Positions 17,170 through 26,573 of a stretch of DNA of 64,000 nucleotides are shown here, one piece after another; positions within the stretch are counted from its first letter, which is position 1; every line of letters begins with the position of its first letter. This DNA is from Skermanella sp. TT6 (lineage in GTDB: Bacteria; Pseudomonadota; Alphaproteobacteria; Azospirillales; Azospirillaceae). The translations under genes and the position numbers were made by a program. The DNA lies in assembly GCF_016653635.2 (NCBI RefSeq), contig NZ_CP067421.1, positions 372,001 to 436,000 on the forward strand, in the 5' to 3' direction. The notes beneath the pieces are model-generated. The model worked only from the letters and a program-made list of their open reading frames with translations, had not been told where the DNA came from and searched no databases.

Positions 17170-18696
17170 ATGACACCCAGCACACCCCATGACTCCCAGG
17201 GCACCGGCAAGGACGGCCTGGTCCGCTACGACATGCTGATCGGCGGCGAATGGACGGCGGCGCTGTCCGGCGAGGTCTTCGAAACCCAGAACCCCTATAC
17301 CGGGAAGACCTGGGCGCTGATCCCGCGCGGCGGCGAGGCGGACGTGGACCGCGCCGTCGAGGCCGCCCACGCCGCCTTCAACGGCGCCGCCTGGAGGTCG
17401 ATCAACGCGACCGGACGCGGAGCCCTGCTGCGCAAGCTCGGCGACGCCCTGGCCGACCATGCCGAGCGCCTCGCCCATATCGAAGTCCGGGACAACGGCA
17501 AGCTCCTGACCGAGATGCTTGGCCAGACCAACTACATGCGGCAGTGGTACTATTACTTCGGCGGCCTGGCCGACAAGGTCGAGGGCGCCGTGCTGCCGAT
17601 CGACAAGCCCGGCAACTTCACCTACATCCGGCACGAGCCGATCGGCGTCGTCGGCGCCATCATCCCCTGGAACTCCCCGCTGTTCCTGACCGCCTGGAAG
17701 CTGGCCCCGGCACTCGCGGCCGGCAACACCGTCGTCGTGAAACCGTCGGAGTTCACGTCCGCCTCCATGCTGGAGTTCGCCCGGATCTTCGAATCCGTCG
17801 GCTTCCCGCCCGGCGTCCTGAACGTCGTGACCGGATTCGGCGCGGAGGTGGGGCAGCGCCTGGTCGAGCACCCCCTGGTCTCCAAGATCGCCTTCACGGG
17901 ATCCGAGACCACGGGCAAGCGGATCTACCAGGCCGCGGCCGCGACCCTGAAGCGCGTGACCCTGGAACTGGGCGGCAAGTCGGCGAACATCGTGCTTGCC
18001 GACGCCAACCTGGACAACGCCGTGAAAGGCGTCGTCTCCGGCATCTTCGCCGCCAGCGGCCAGACCTGCATCGCCGGCTCCCGCCTGCTCGTCGACCGCC
18101 GGATCCATGACGAGTTCATCGGCCGGCTGGTGGCGTTCGCGCGCACCGCGGCGCTCGGCGACCCGATGCTGCCGACCACCCAAGTGGGCCCGGTCACGAC
18201 CAAGCCGCAACTCGAGAAAGTCCTCTCTTACCTGGAGATCGCGCGGAGCGAGGGGGCCGAGGCCGTGCTCGGCGGCCGGCAGCCGAGCGATCCCGAACTG
18301 AGCGGCGGCTGGTTCGTCGAGCCCACCATCTTCACCGGCGTCAACAACACCATGCGCATCGCCCGCGAGGAGATCTTCGGGCCGGTGCTCTCGGTCATCC
18401 CCTTCGAGGACGAGGACGAGGCCGTCTCGATCGCCAACGACTCACCCTACGGCCTCGGCGCCGGATTGTGGACCGAGAGCATCTCGAAGGCCCATACGCT
18501 GCCGAACCGCCTGCAGACCGGGATGGTCTGGGTCAATACCTACCGGGCGACGAGCTACATGGCGCCGTTCGGAGGGTACAAGCAGAGCGGAATCGGGCGG
18601 GAAAGCGGACAGGAGGCGATCAAGGAGTATCTGCAGACCAAGACCGTCTGGATCTCGACCGAGACCGAGGTGCCGAATCCCTTCGTGATGCGCTGA
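17170..18696 (+). CDS. NAD(P)-dependent aldehyde dehydrogenase
   Basis: 508 residues of the aldehyde dehydrogenase superfamily. Catalytic residues: Asn168 in PWNSPLF, Glu266 in [12 protein letters not shown] and nucleophile Cys300 in [10 protein letters not shown]. The cofactor loop FTGSETTGK lies at 242-250. It is the last gene of the regulator-CoA-transferase-dehydrogenase-lyase operon, 51 bases after the lyase. The broad family prevents a substrate call; context points to an aliphatic aldehyde from the same pathway. Confidence 0.94.
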   Translation: MTPSTPHDSQGTGKDGLVRYDMLIGGEWTAALSGEVFETQNPYTGKTWALIPRGGEADVDRAVEAAHAAFNGAAWRSINATGRGALLRKLGDALADHAERLAHIEVRDNGKLLTEMLGQTNYMRQWYYYFGGLADKVEGAVLPIDKPGNFTYIRHEPIGVVGAIIPWNSPLFLTAWKLAPALAAGNTVVVKPSEFTSASMLEFARIFESVGFPPGVLNVVTGFGAEVGQRLVEHPLVSKIAFTGSETTGKRIYQAAAATLKRVTLELGGKSANIVLADANLDNAVKGVVSGIFAASGQTCIAGSRLLVDRRIHDEFIGRLVAFARTAALGDPMLPTTQVGPVTTKPQLEKVLSYLEIARSEGAEAVLGGRQPSDPELSGGWFVEPTIFTGVNNTMRIAREEIFGPVLSVIPFEDEDEAVSIANDSPYGLGAGLWTESISKAHTLPNRLQTGMVWVNTYRATSYMAPFGGYKQSGIGRESGQEAIKEYLQTKTVWISTETEVPNPFVMR

Positions 18697-18885
18697 CGTC
18701 GCGAGGGTGCCGGCGGCAGGCGACGGGCGACACCCGATCCTGCGATACAGGGCGCCATCCGGCTTCAAGGATGGCCTTGAGCCGGCCGGGGCGGGCGAAC
18801 ATCCTTGCCGAGATGGACATCCGGGCGCTCATCGCGGTCCGCCGGGAAATGTCGGCCATCCGTCGGCGGCCGGGTACGCCCCCGT

Positions 18886-18924
18886 CGGGCGGCTGGTTCG
18901 GGCGGCTGGTTCGGGCGGCTGGTT
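18886..18924. repeat. Tandem repeat, 13 bases x 3
   Basis: The unit CGGGCGGCTGGTT is repeated three times without error and followed by a degenerate fourth copy. It lies in the 280-base gap between the aldehyde dehydrogenase and a broken methyltransferase. No gene is supported across it. Confidence 0.85.
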
Positions 18925-18978
18925 CGGCCGCCTGTTCCGGCGCTTCAACGCCATGGCGCAGGCGGATCGGGATGAACA

Positions 18979-19347
18979 TCACGCAGCCGCGACCCATCCG
19001 CGAAACGGAAACCCGGCATGGAAAAGGGCCGCGTCGGAAAAGCCGGCTTGCCGGAGGACCGCTTCGTCCTCCCCGTCCGACAGGATGGGCAGACGCTCCG
19101 CCATGCTCGCGGCCGCGGTGGATGCGTGTGCGCGATCGGCGCTCAACCCGCTGGCGAACGCCACCGATCGCGACAGCCAGCGAAAAGCCTCGCTGCCCTT
19201 CGGATAGCTGTGTTGCGCGCCGATGAGCGGCGCGCGCTCCGCCAACGGAAGCGCCGCCATGCGATGGAGATCCGCGAAGCCGGGCACTTTGCGCGGCGTG
19301 CTCTGCGCATAGTTGGCGACCATGGCCGGATCGTCGAAGGGTTGCAC
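18979..19347 (-). pseudogene. Small SAM-dependent methyltransferase with its SAM domain deleted
   Basis: 122 codons. The beginning (MQPFDDPAMVANYAQSTPRK) and the end (AVLRQAGFSDAALFHAGFPF, RGWVAAA) match the two ends of a class I methyltransferase of about 220-240 residues. The central Rossmann core, including the glycine-rich SAM motif, is absent. The frame is open throughout, so it is an in-frame internal deletion. It lies 11 bases downstream of the thioredoxin-reductase-like gene, and such Rrf2/oxidoreductase/methyltransferase trios are common. Activity is unlikely. Confidence 0.65.
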
Positions 19348-19358
19348 CGGGCCGTCCC

Positions 19359-20255
19359 TCAGCCGAACACGAGCGCGCGGTGGGCGGACGTCCCCGCCGT
19401 GACGCCGTCCGCAACGGCCCAGCTCACGCTGTGCGGCGCGCGCGCAATGTCGCCGGCGGCGTAGAGGCCGGGCACGGTCGTCATCTTGTCGGCGTCCGTC
19501 CTGATCAGGGAGCCAAGCGGTCCCTCATCGATCGCGGCGCCAAGCTGCTCTGCGATCGGGCTCGACAGACAGGATCGCGGCGCCACGTAGAGCGCCTCGA
19601 CCGGCCTCTCGCGTCCGTCCTCGAACTCCACGGCCGACAGGGCGCAGCCCTCGCCGACCAGTCTCGCCAGCTTGCCCGGCTCCACCGTCACGCCGCGCCC
19701 GGCGAGTGCCGCAGCGCTCTCCGGATCGAGCTCCGCGCCGTTGAGGAACAGGGTCGTCGGCCCCCATTCCGCGACGAGACACGCCTGGTGCGCGGACATG
19801 GGCGTGCGGAAGAGCACGCCGAGCGGCCGGTCGCCGAACTCGAAGCCATGGCAATAGGGGCAATGCAGAACGGTCTTGCCCCAGCGTTCCTCGAGACCCG
19901 GGATGCGATCCAGGATATCGCGCAGCCCGAACGCGAGGATCAGCTTGCGCGCCGACATCTCCTCCCCGTCGCCCGACAGGGATACGGAGAAGCCATCCCC
20001 GTGGGAGCGGGCCGCGGTCACCTCCCCTTCGATCAGGCGCACGCCGGGATAGGCGGCGAGCTGATCGCGCGCCTTGGCAAGGATGAACTGCGGATCGCTG
20101 CCGTCGAAGCCGAGAAAGCCGTGAGAGGCTTCCGCAAAGCGGTTGCGGGGCCGGCGCGCGTCGACGACGCAGACGCTCCGCCGCGCACGGGCGAGGTAGG
20201 TCGCGGCGGCGAGCCCCGCGAAGGCGCCTCCGACGACGACGACATCATGCTGCAT
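19359..20255 (-). CDS. Thioredoxin-reductase-like NAD(P)/FAD oxidoreductase
   Basis: 298 residues. The FAD motif [18 protein letters not shown] lies at about 5-23 and the redox pair CPYC at 132-135 (HCPYCHG), as in thioredoxin reductase-like proteins. The FAD-binding end [22 protein letters not shown] is near 263-284. The typical NADPH-binding GxGxxA motif is poorly preserved ([14 protein letters not shown]), so the electron donor is uncertain. The gene overlaps the end of the Rrf2 regulator by 11 bases and was probably co-transcribed with the methyltransferase remnant. Confidence 0.88.
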   Translation of the reverse strand: MQHDVVVVGGAFAGLAAATYLARARRSVCVVDARRPRNRFAEASHGFLGFDGSDPQFILAKARDQLAAYPGVRLIEGEVTAARSHGDGFSVSLSGDGEEMSARKLILAFGLRDILDRIPGLEERWGKTVLHCPYCHGFEFGDRPLGVLFRTPMSAHQACLVAEWGPTTLFLNGAELDPESAAALAGRGVTVEPGKLARLVGEGCALSAVEFEDGRERPVEALYVAPRSCLSSPIAEQLGAAIDEGPLGSLIRTDADKMTTVPGLYAAGDIARAPHSVSWAVADGVTAGTSAHRALVFG

Positions 20256-20709
20256 GATTGCTCTCCAGGGTGGGCGATCCGCCGCGTCCGGCGAGGCGCG
20301 CGTGAAAGTCGGCGCTCAACGCGGCAAGGGTGATCTCGCCGAACCGGCGGAGGAGCAGCGCCTCCGCCTCGTCGAAGGTCTCGCCGAGCGCGGCGTTGAC
20401 GGCCTGTTCGACCAGGCAGCCGGGCGCCTCCGTGCGATTTCCCATCGCCAGAAGCTCGGGTCTGTCGAGCGCGTCGTAAATATCGCGGAGCGTGACCTCG
20501 CCGAGGCCGCACGCGATCGTCCAGCCGCCGCCGTGGCCCTTCTCGGATCGGACATAGCCCCGGTCACGAAGGCCCGCCATCATTCTGCGGATCACCACTG
20601 GGTTCGTGTCCATGGCGCGGGCCAGCGCTTCCGATGTGCTCGGGCCTGGTTGCTCCGCCATGTGCAGCAGGACGTGAAGCACGCCCGAAAGTCGGCTGTC
20701 CCTTCTCAT
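20245..20709 (-). CDS. Rrf2-family transcriptional regulator
   Basis: 154 residues with the Rrf2 winged helix ([28 protein letters not shown]) and wing ([11 protein letters not shown]). The three-cysteine Fe-S cluster motif of IscR/NsrR is absent: only Cys in TIACGL and PGCLVEQ remain, so an Fe-S-free redox or ligand mechanism (YwnA-like) is more likely. It heads the operon with the oxidoreductase and probably autoregulates. Confidence 0.88.
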   Translation of the reverse strand: MRRDSRLSGVLHVLLHMAEQPGPSTSEALARAMDTNPVVIRRMMAGLRDRGYVRSEKGHGGGWTIACGLGEVTLRDIYDALDRPELLAMGNRTEAPGCLVEQAVNAALGETFDEAEALLLRRFGEITLAALSADFHARLAGRGGSPTLESNHAA

Positions 20710-20928
20710 GAAACTTCATATGTTACATGATTCGTCGGGCGTCAAGGGCTCTCCGATGCTGGTGCGGGAGGGTCGGTCTGGTGGCCGTCGGGTGCGCGGG
20801 TTGCCGTCCTGGAGCATGGCCGTGCTTGCCACTGCGGGTCCGGAAGGCCCGGACCGGCCTGCGGTCGACCCGCGCGTAGCCGGTCGCCGCCAATCCGCCT
20901 CACCCCATGCACCGGGACGTGATCAAAA

Positions 20929-22173
20929 TCATTTGGCCAGGGGGCAGCCGCCTTCGGCGAGCGGGCGGAAAGCCTGTTCCATCGGAATCGTGGACTCCAA
21001 TGCATAATAATCCCAAGGACCGGTGGACTGATCCGGCGCCTTGACCCGAAACTGGTACATGGCATGCACGGCACGACCGTCGCTGCGGATCGTCACGGGT
21101 CCGAACAGGGGGTCGTCGATCGAACTCTCCTTCATCCTGTCGACCACGCGCGTTCCCCCGGCATCCGGCCCGACGGCGGCGACGGCACCGAGATAGGCCA
21201 GGATCGACGAATAGACGCCGGCGTGGTTCATCGTCGGCATGGTGCCGCCGACCCTGTCGGCGAAGCGCCTGCTCCAGTCGCGGGTCCGATCGTTCAGATC
21301 CCAATAGAAGGCTTCGGTCAGGCGCAGCCCCTGGGCCGCCTCCAACCCGAGGCTATGGACGTCCGACAGGAAAACCAGCAACCCCGCCAGCGAGCGCCCG
21401 TCGTTCAGGATACCGAACTCGCGCGCTTGCTTGATCACCGTCACGGCGTCCGTACCGGCGTTGGCGAGGCCGATGATATTGGCTCCCGATCCCTGGGCCT
21501 GCACCAGGAACGAGGAGAAATCGCTGGTCCCGAGCGGGTGCCGGACGCTGCCGAGCACCTTGCCGCCGTTCTCCTGGACGACCGCCGTCGCATCCCGTTC
21601 CAGCGCATGGCCGAAGGCATAGTCCGCCGTCAGGAAGAACCAGCGGTCGCCGCCGCCGGCGACGATCCTCGAGCCGTTCGCATGGGCCAGGGCCCAGGTG
21701 TCGAAGGTCCATTGCACCGTGGTCGCGGCGCATTTGGGACCGGTAAGATCGGAGGAGGCGACGCTGGACCCCAGGAAGACGCGGTCGCGATCGCGCATGA
21801 TCTCGTTGACCGCCAGCGCCACCGACGTGTTCGGCACATCGACGACCGCGAGGACATCTTCCGTATCGACCCAGCGCCGGACGATCTCCGCCCCGACGTC
21901 GGGCTTGTTCTGATGGTCCCCGTAGAGGATTTCCACGCGGAACGGCGGCGCGCCGCCCGGCGACGCGGCGGCGAAGTCCTCCACGGCCAGTTCCGCCGCC
22001 GCGACGGACCGGCGGCCCGAAAGGTCCGAATAGGGACCGGAGCCGTCGTTGAGCACGCCGATACGCACGACCGCCTCGCCCATCGACGCGGCGGGAAAAC
22101 CCGCGGTCGCAAGAGCCATGGGGGCCAGGACCGTCACCACGATCCGGGCAAGGCAGGCACACCGGTTTCTCAT
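20929..22173 (-). CDS. ABC transporter substrate-binding protein (branched-chain amino-acid type)
   Basis: 414 residues: a signal sequence (residues 1-33, hydrophobic core VVTVLAPMALATAGF) and a type I periplasmic-binding fold of the Peripla_BP_6/LivJ class (VVRIGVLNDGSGPYSDLSG, AELAVEDF, FLTADYAFGHALERDA, FLSDVHSLGLEAAQGL). GGGGAGA precedes ATG 22173. No permease or ATPase genes are adjacent; the divergent neighbour is the polyene cluster. Some of these proteins bind short amides or aromatic acids rather than amino acids, so the ligand is open. Confidence 0.9.
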   Translation of the reverse strand: MRNRCACLARIVVTVLAPMALATAGFPAASMGEAVVRIGVLNDGSGPYSDLSGRRSVAAAELAVEDFAAASPGGAPPFRVEILYGDHQNKPDVGAEIVRRWVDTEDVLAVVDVPNTSVALAVNEIMRDRDRVFLGSSVASSDLTGPKCAATTVQWTFDTWALAHANGSRIVAGGGDRWFFLTADYAFGHALERDATAVVQENGGKVLGSVRHPLGTSDFSSFLVQAQGSGANIIGLANAGTDAVTVIKQAREFGILNDGRSLAGLLVFLSDVHSLGLEAAQGLRLTEAFYWDLNDRTRDWSRRFADRVGGTMPTMNHAGVYSSILAYLGAVAAVGPDAGGTRVVDRMKESSIDDPLFGPVTIRSDGRAVHAMYQFRVKAPDQSTGPWDYYALESTIPMEQAFRPLAEGGCPLAK

Positions 22174-22419
22174 CCTGATCTCTCCCCTTGAGCCGCTGTC
22201 GATCGCCAAAATGACCGATACACCGGCAAAATAGCAAATTCGGAATAGGGGGTTTCGAAATCGAACGAGAGTGATGACAAAGCACGGGGATCGACGTTAT
22301 CTTCCGGCCGGACTGGCGCGGCTTCTTTCCGCCTTCGAGGGTTCAACACCCCGAAAGGCCAATCAGGACGGATTAGCCAAGCCTGGACAGGCTTTGATGC
22401 ATTGCTGGCGCAGGGTACG

Positions 22420-22695
22420 ATGAGTGACGTGAATTCGATGGTTCGTCCTGAACTTGACTTGGCAACCCTTATTGTCAACACGCTCAACCTTGACGTCTCA
22501 CCGGAAGACGTCGACCCGGAAGCTCCGCTCCATGGCGGCGGGCTGGGCCTCGACTCCATCGACATCCTCGAAGTGGCCCTGGCCATTTCGAAGACCTATG
22601 GCGTCAAGCTGAGATCCGACGACGAGAACAACGTCAAGATCTTCGCGTCGCTCCGCCAGCTGAACAACCATATCCAGCAGCACATAGCGGCATAA
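22420..22695 (+). CDS. Acyl carrier protein of aryl-polyene-type cluster
   Basis: 91 residues. The phosphopantetheine site is Ser46 in GLGLDSIDILE, as in carrier proteins of aryl polyene clusters. It is the first gene of a cluster in which almost every start overlaps the preceding stop. It carries the growing polyene chain. ATG 22420 (SD weak) is preferred to the in-frame TTG 22402. Its stop TAATG overlaps the next start. Confidence 0.92.
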   Translation: MSDVNSMVRPELDLATLIVNTLNLDVSPEDVDPEAPLHGGGLGLDSIDILEVALAISKTYGVKLRSDDENNVKIFASLRQLNNHIQQHIAA

Positions 22696-23321
22696 TGCAG
22701 CGCGCGGCGGCCGTAGCCGGTGCCGGCCTGCTTGCCGCCGGCTGCTATCCCTTACTGATCCACGGCGCGATCCTGTCCGGCCAGGACACCTCGGCCACGG
22801 CCGCGCTGGCCCTTGTCCAGGCGGCGGTGGCCGGACTGGCGATCTCCCGCCTGTCGCCCAAGCATCGCTGGATCGCCCTGGCCGCCGTGGCGTTCCTGGC
22901 GGCCGTGTCCTGGCACTCCTCCCGCAGCGGGCTGCTCGCCGCATCGGGGGCCAGCCATTTCGTCATCTACACGGGTCTGCTGGCGCTGTTCGCCGGCACC
23001 CTGGCGCAAGGGCGGGAACCTCTCGTCACCACGTTCGCCCGCAAGGTCAGGGGTACCCTGACCGAGGAGATGGTGACCTACACCCGGCGGGTCACCTGGG
23101 CTTGGTGCTTCTTCTTCGCCGGGCAGCTTGCCGTTTCGCTCTCCCTGTTCCTGTTCGCTCCCGACACGGTCTGGTCGCTGTTCATACACGTGCTCGACCT
23201 GCCGCTCGTGGCAACGATGTTCCTGCTGGAATACGCGTACAGGCTGCGGCGCTTCTGGAACTACTCGCACGGCTCCATCGCCGACATCATCCGCATCTTC
23301 GCGGAACAGCCGGAACGATGA
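22695..23321 (+). CDS. Integral membrane protein of aryl polyene cluster (ApeG-like)
   Basis: 208 residues with about six hydrophobic helices (residues 4-24, 36-52, 58-74, 86-104, 130-153, 158-178) and a basic cytoplasmic tail (RLRRFWNYSHGS). This matches the COG4648-type membrane protein regularly found between the carrier protein and AMP-ligase genes of aryl polyene clusters. Its biochemical role is unknown. Start overlaps the ACP stop; stop overlaps the ligase start (ATGA). Confidence 0.75.
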   Translation: MQRAAAVAGAGLLAAGCYPLLIHGAILSGQDTSATAALALVQAAVAGLAISRLSPKHRWIALAAVAFLAAVSWHSSRSGLLAASGASHFVIYTGLLALFAGTLAQGREPLVTTFARKVRGTLTEEMVTYTRRVTWAWCFFFAGQLAVSLSLFLFAPDTVWSLFIHVLDLPLVATMFLLEYAYRLRRFWNYSHGSIADIIRIFAEQPER

Positions 23322-24670
23322 CCGGCTCCGCCATGACCGGTTTTCCGCTGATCCGGCATGCGGCACCCGACGCCGCGGTGGCGTTGCGCGGCGGCCGGCC
23401 GGTCAGCGCCGGCAGCTTCCTCGCCGCGGTCGCGGCGCTGGCGGAACGGCTTCCCGATCGGGAGCATGTGCTGAACCTGTGCGGCGACCGCCTGGCCTTC
23501 GCCATCGGCCTTGGGGCGGCGCTGTCGCGCGGGCAGGTCAGCCTGCTCCCTCCCAACGATATGCCGGCCACGCTGCGGCAGCTCCGCCATGGCTATCCGG
23601 GCATGACCTGCCTGACCGATCCCGGCACCCGTTACCCGGATATCGAGTGCATCGAGGTTCCGGCGGCATACCCCACCGGCGGGACCTCGCCGCCGGTCCC
23701 GACGTTCCCCGCGGGCCAAGTGGCGGCGATCGCCTTCACCTCCGGCTCGACCGGCCGGCCGATGCCGCAGGTGAAGACCTGGGGCACGCTCGTGCGCAGC
23801 GTCCGGGGCGCGGGGGCGGCGCTCGGGATCCGGGCGCTCGGACCCGCCGGGCTGGTCGGCACCGTGCCGCATCAGCATATGTACGGCCTCGAATCCGTCA
23901 TCCTTCTCTCCCTTCAGCATGGCCTCGTCCTGCAGGCCGGACGCCCGTTCTATCCCGCCGACATCGCAGCCAGGCTCGGCGATTTCGACGGGCGGAGGAT
24001 CCTGGTGACGACGCCGGTCCATCTTCGGGCCCTGCTGGCCGACGGCGCCGCGGTGCCGCCGCTCGACTTCATCCTGTGCGCGACCGCCCCGCTCGCCCCC
24101 CAGCTCGCGACCGACGCCGAGGTCAGGCTGTCGGCGCCGCTGCACGAAATCTACGGCTGCTCCGAGACGGGACAGCTGGCCGTGCGGCGGACCCGCGCGA
24201 CGGCGGAATGGCAGTGCATCGACGGCATCCGGCTTCGCCGGAACAGCCGCGGGACCTGGGCGTCCGGAGACTTCCTCGACGGGGAAACCCTGCTGGCGGA
24301 CGTGATCGAATTGAACGCCGAGGATCGCTTCATCCTTCACGGACGCTCGGCCGATCAGGTCAACATCGCCGGCAAGCGGAGCTCGCTGGCTTATCTGAAT
24401 CACCACCTCAACTCGATCGACGGCGTGCTCGACGGGGTCTTCTTCATGCCGGACGAGAACGGGGCCGAGGGCATGACCCGACTGGCGGCCTTCGCGGTGG
24501 CGCCGGGCCTGACCCCGGAGGCCGTGACGGCGCGGCTGCGCGAGCGGATCGACCCGGCCTTCATGCCCCGCCCGCTCCGCCTGGTCGACTCCCTCCCCCG
24601 CAATGCCACGGGCAAGATCCCGCGCGAGGCATTGGTGCGGCTTCTCGACGACCCTCCATCCGGGAAATAG
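23318..24670 (+). CDS. AMP-dependent ligase of aryl polyene cluster (ApeH-like)
   Basis: A 450-residue ANL-superfamily enzyme that adenylates a carboxylic acid and loads it on CoA or the carrier protein. The P-loop FTSGSTGRP is at 140-148. The A5-type motif EIYGCSETGQ, with its acidic and Thr residues, is near 283-292. The C-terminal lysine of NATGKIPRE is near 435. In aryl polyene clusters this enzyme activates the aryl starter (for example 4-hydroxycinnamic or 4-hydroxybenzoic acid), which is the likely role here. Confidence 0.88.
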   Translation: MTGSAMTGFPLIRHAAPDAAVALRGGRPVSAGSFLAAVAALAERLPDREHVLNLCGDRLAFAIGLGAALSRGQVSLLPPNDMPATLRQLRHGYPGMTCLTDPGTRYPDIECIEVPAAYPTGGTSPPVPTFPAGQVAAIAFTSGSTGRPMPQVKTWGTLVRSVRGAGAALGIRALGPAGLVGTVPHQHMYGLESVILLSLQHGLVLQAGRPFYPADIAARLGDFDGRRILVTTPVHLRALLADGAAVPPLDFILCATAPLAPQLATDAEVRLSAPLHEIYGCSETGQLAVRRTRATAEWQCIDGIRLRRNSRGTWASGDFLDGETLLADVIELNAEDRFILHGRSADQVNIAGKRSSLAYLNHHLNSIDGVLDGVFFMPDENGAEGMTRLAAFAVAPGLTPEAVTARLRERIDPAFMPRPLRLVDSLPRNATGKIPREALVRLLDDPPSGK

Positions 24671-24680
24671 GCGCCAGCCC

Positions 24681-25022
24681 TTGTCCACAGAGACGGAACA
24701 TCTCTTTCCGGCGGATCATCCGACCGCCGCCGGCCACTTTCCCGGCAACCCGGTGATCCCCGGAGCGATCCTGCTCGACGTGATCGTCACGGCGATCACG
24801 ACCTCGACCCCGGGCGCGACCCCCAGGGCGGATGGCGGGGCGGATGGCGGGGCGGACGGCGGGGCCGCCGGTCCGTGCCGGATCGGCTCGGCGAAGTTCC
24901 TCCACCCCGTCCGCCCCGGCGACCGGATGGTGATCCGCTGGCAGACCTCGCCGGCGGGAGACGCCAGGTTCACGGCCACGGTGGACGGGCGGCCGGTCCT
25001 GAGCGGCAGTATCGCCCGATGA
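24681..25022 (+). CDS. FabZ-like hot-dog dehydratase/thioesterase (ApeI-like)
   Basis: 113 residues with the FabZ-type motif HPTAAGHFPGNPVIPGAILLD, where the histidine in GHFPGNPVIPG is the catalytic base. The start is TTG 24681, ten bases after the ligase stop; no ATG or GTG gives the conserved amino-terminus. A loop of ADGG repeats (12-base tandem repeat 24828-24863) sits between the long helix and the next strand. It dehydrates 3-hydroxyacyl intermediates or handles a related thioester. The stop overlaps the next start. Confidence 0.82.
   Translation: MSTETEHLFPADHPTAAGHFPGNPVIPGAILLDVIVTAITTSTPGATPRADGGADGGADGGAAGPCRIGSAKFLHPVRPGDRMVIRWQTSPAGDARFTATVDGRPVLSGSIAR
24828..24863. repeat. In-frame tandem repeat, 12 bases x 3, inside the dehydratase
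   Basis: Three copies of GCGGATGGCGGG (the last with one change) encode the peptide repeat ADGG. They lie in a surface-loop position of the hot-dog protein and could vary in number by slippage without breaking the frame. Confidence 0.85.
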
Positions 25023-25987
25023 AAAGGAACATGGCGGAGAATCCGAGGACGCCTGTCGCGGACCAGCCCGGGCCCGATACGCGCAAGGTCCGGCGCAGGA
25101 AGCCCAGGGAATGGATCGCGCGGCCGGAGCGCAGCTCGACCTCCGCGATCAAGTTCATCGTCTGGGTCGCGCTCCGTCTCGGCCGGCCCGCGGCGCGCCT
25201 GCTGCTCTACCCGATCTGCCTCTACTTCGTCCTGTTCTCCCGCAAGCCGCGGGCCGCCTCCGCCCAGTTCCTGGCGAGGGTCCTGCCGAAGCCCCCGACC
25301 TTCGCCGACCTGTTCCGGCACTACCATGTGTTCGCCGCCTGCCTGCTGGACCGGGTCTTCTTCCTGAACAACCAGGTCGACGAATTCGAGATCGACGTCC
25401 AGGGCGAGGATGTGGTCGTCGGGATCATGGAGCGGGGACAGGGCTGCCTGCTGCTCGGCGCCCACATGGGCAGCTTCGAGGCGATCCGGATGCTCGGCCG
25501 GAGGCAGCGGGACCTCCGCGTCAGCCTGGTGATGTACGAGGAGAACGCGCGGAAGATCAACTCGGTGCTGAGCGCCATCAACCCGTCGCTGGCGCTCGAG
25601 GTGATCAGCCTGGGCCGGCCGGATTCCATGATCAGGGTGCGCGAGAGCCTCGATCGCGGCGACTTCGTCGGCATGCTCGCGGACCGCACCCTGGACGGCG
25701 AAGGGGAAGTCCGCCTGCCGTTCCTGGGGGAACCGGCGTCCTTCGCCCTCGGGCCGTTCCAGCTCGCCGCGATGCTGAAACGGCCGGTCGTCCTGATGGT
25801 CGGCCTCTATGGCGGCGGCCGGCGCTACGACGTCCATTTCGAGCAGCTGGCCGACTTCTCGGACGTTGCGGCACCGGAACGGGCCGGCCAGGTCAGGTGG
25901 GCGGCTGAACGCTTCGCGAAGCGGCTTGAGCACTATGCCCGGCTGTCACCCTACAACTGGTTCAACTTCTATGATTTCTGGAAATAA
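25019..25987 (+). CDS. LpxL-like acyltransferase of aryl polyene cluster
   Basis: 322 residues of the lipid A biosynthesis acyltransferase family (membrane-anchored, helix near 43-72). The catalytic HX4(D/E) motif is H149MGSFE154. The later DRTLDGEGEVRLPFLGEPA block near 223-241 is the usual LpxL second motif. In aryl polyene clusters such enzymes attach an acyl chain, placing the pigment in the outer membrane. ATG 25019 overlaps the dehydratase stop. Confidence 0.88.
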   Translation: MKRNMAENPRTPVADQPGPDTRKVRRRKPREWIARPERSSTSAIKFIVWVALRLGRPAARLLLYPICLYFVLFSRKPRAASAQFLARVLPKPPTFADLFRHYHVFAACLLDRVFFLNNQVDEFEIDVQGEDVVVGIMERGQGCLLLGAHMGSFEAIRMLGRRQRDLRVSLVMYEENARKINSVLSAINPSLALEVISLGRPDSMIRVRESLDRGDFVGMLADRTLDGEGEVRLPFLGEPASFALGPFQLAAMLKRPVVLMVGLYGGGRRYDVHFEQLADFSDVAAPERAGQVRWAAERFAKRLEHYARLSPYNWFNFYDFWK

Positions 25988-26573
25988 TCCCCGGCGGCGC
26001 CTCGCGCTCCTCGTCCTTGCCGTGTTCCTCTGCGCAGGCCCCGCGCCGGCCTTCGCGGAAGAAGCGTGGGGGATCGATCAGCTGATGGCGGCGTTCGGCC
26101 AGGTCGAGGCCAGCGAGGCCCGCTTCGTCGAGCGCAGCAGCCTCAGCCTCCTGAACGAGCCCGTCGAGACCTCCGGCACCCTGTCCTATGTCCGCCCCCA
26201 CGTCGTGGAGAAGCGGACCCTTCGGCCCCAGCGGGAAATCCTGCGGGTGGACGGTGACAGGCTGACGTTCACCCAGGCGGACGGGACCGCGCGGTCGGTG
26301 TCGGTATCGGCCATGCCCGAGATCGAGGCCTATGTGGAGAGCATCCGTGCGACCCTCAACGGCGACCTCGGCAAGCTGAAGCGCTTCTACAACACCGCGC
26401 TGGACGGCACTGCGGAGAGCTGGCGGCTTCAGCTGGCGCCGCTGGACCGGAGCGTCGGCGAGACGGTCCGGCTGATCGTCATTTCCGGCGGCAACGGGTC
26501 CATCGGCCAGGTGGATGTCTACCAGACCGACGGGGACCGCTCCTCGATGACGATCCTGCCGGGACCCGCATGA
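25971..26573 (+). CDS. LolA-like periplasmic lipoprotein carrier of aryl polyene cluster
   Basis: 200 residues: signal peptide (residues 8-27, LALLVLAVFLCAGPAPAFA) and a LolA-type beta sandwich (ARFVERSSLSLLNEPVETSGTLSYVRPHVVEKRT). Standard LolA collects lipoproteins, whereas the copies in polyene clusters are thought to shuttle the lipid-like product across the periplasm. The start (ATG 25971) lies 17 bases inside the previous gene, and the stop overlaps the MMPL start (ATGA). Confidence 0.83.
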   Translation: MISGNNPRRRLALLVLAVFLCAGPAPAFAEEAWGIDQLMAAFGQVEASEARFVERSSLSLLNEPVETSGTLSYVRPHVVEKRTLRPQREILRVDGDRLTFTQADGTARSVSVSAMPEIEAYVESIRATLNGDLGKLKRFYNTALDGTAESWRLQLAPLDRSVGETVRLIVISGGNGSIGQVDVYQTDGDRSSMTILPGPA

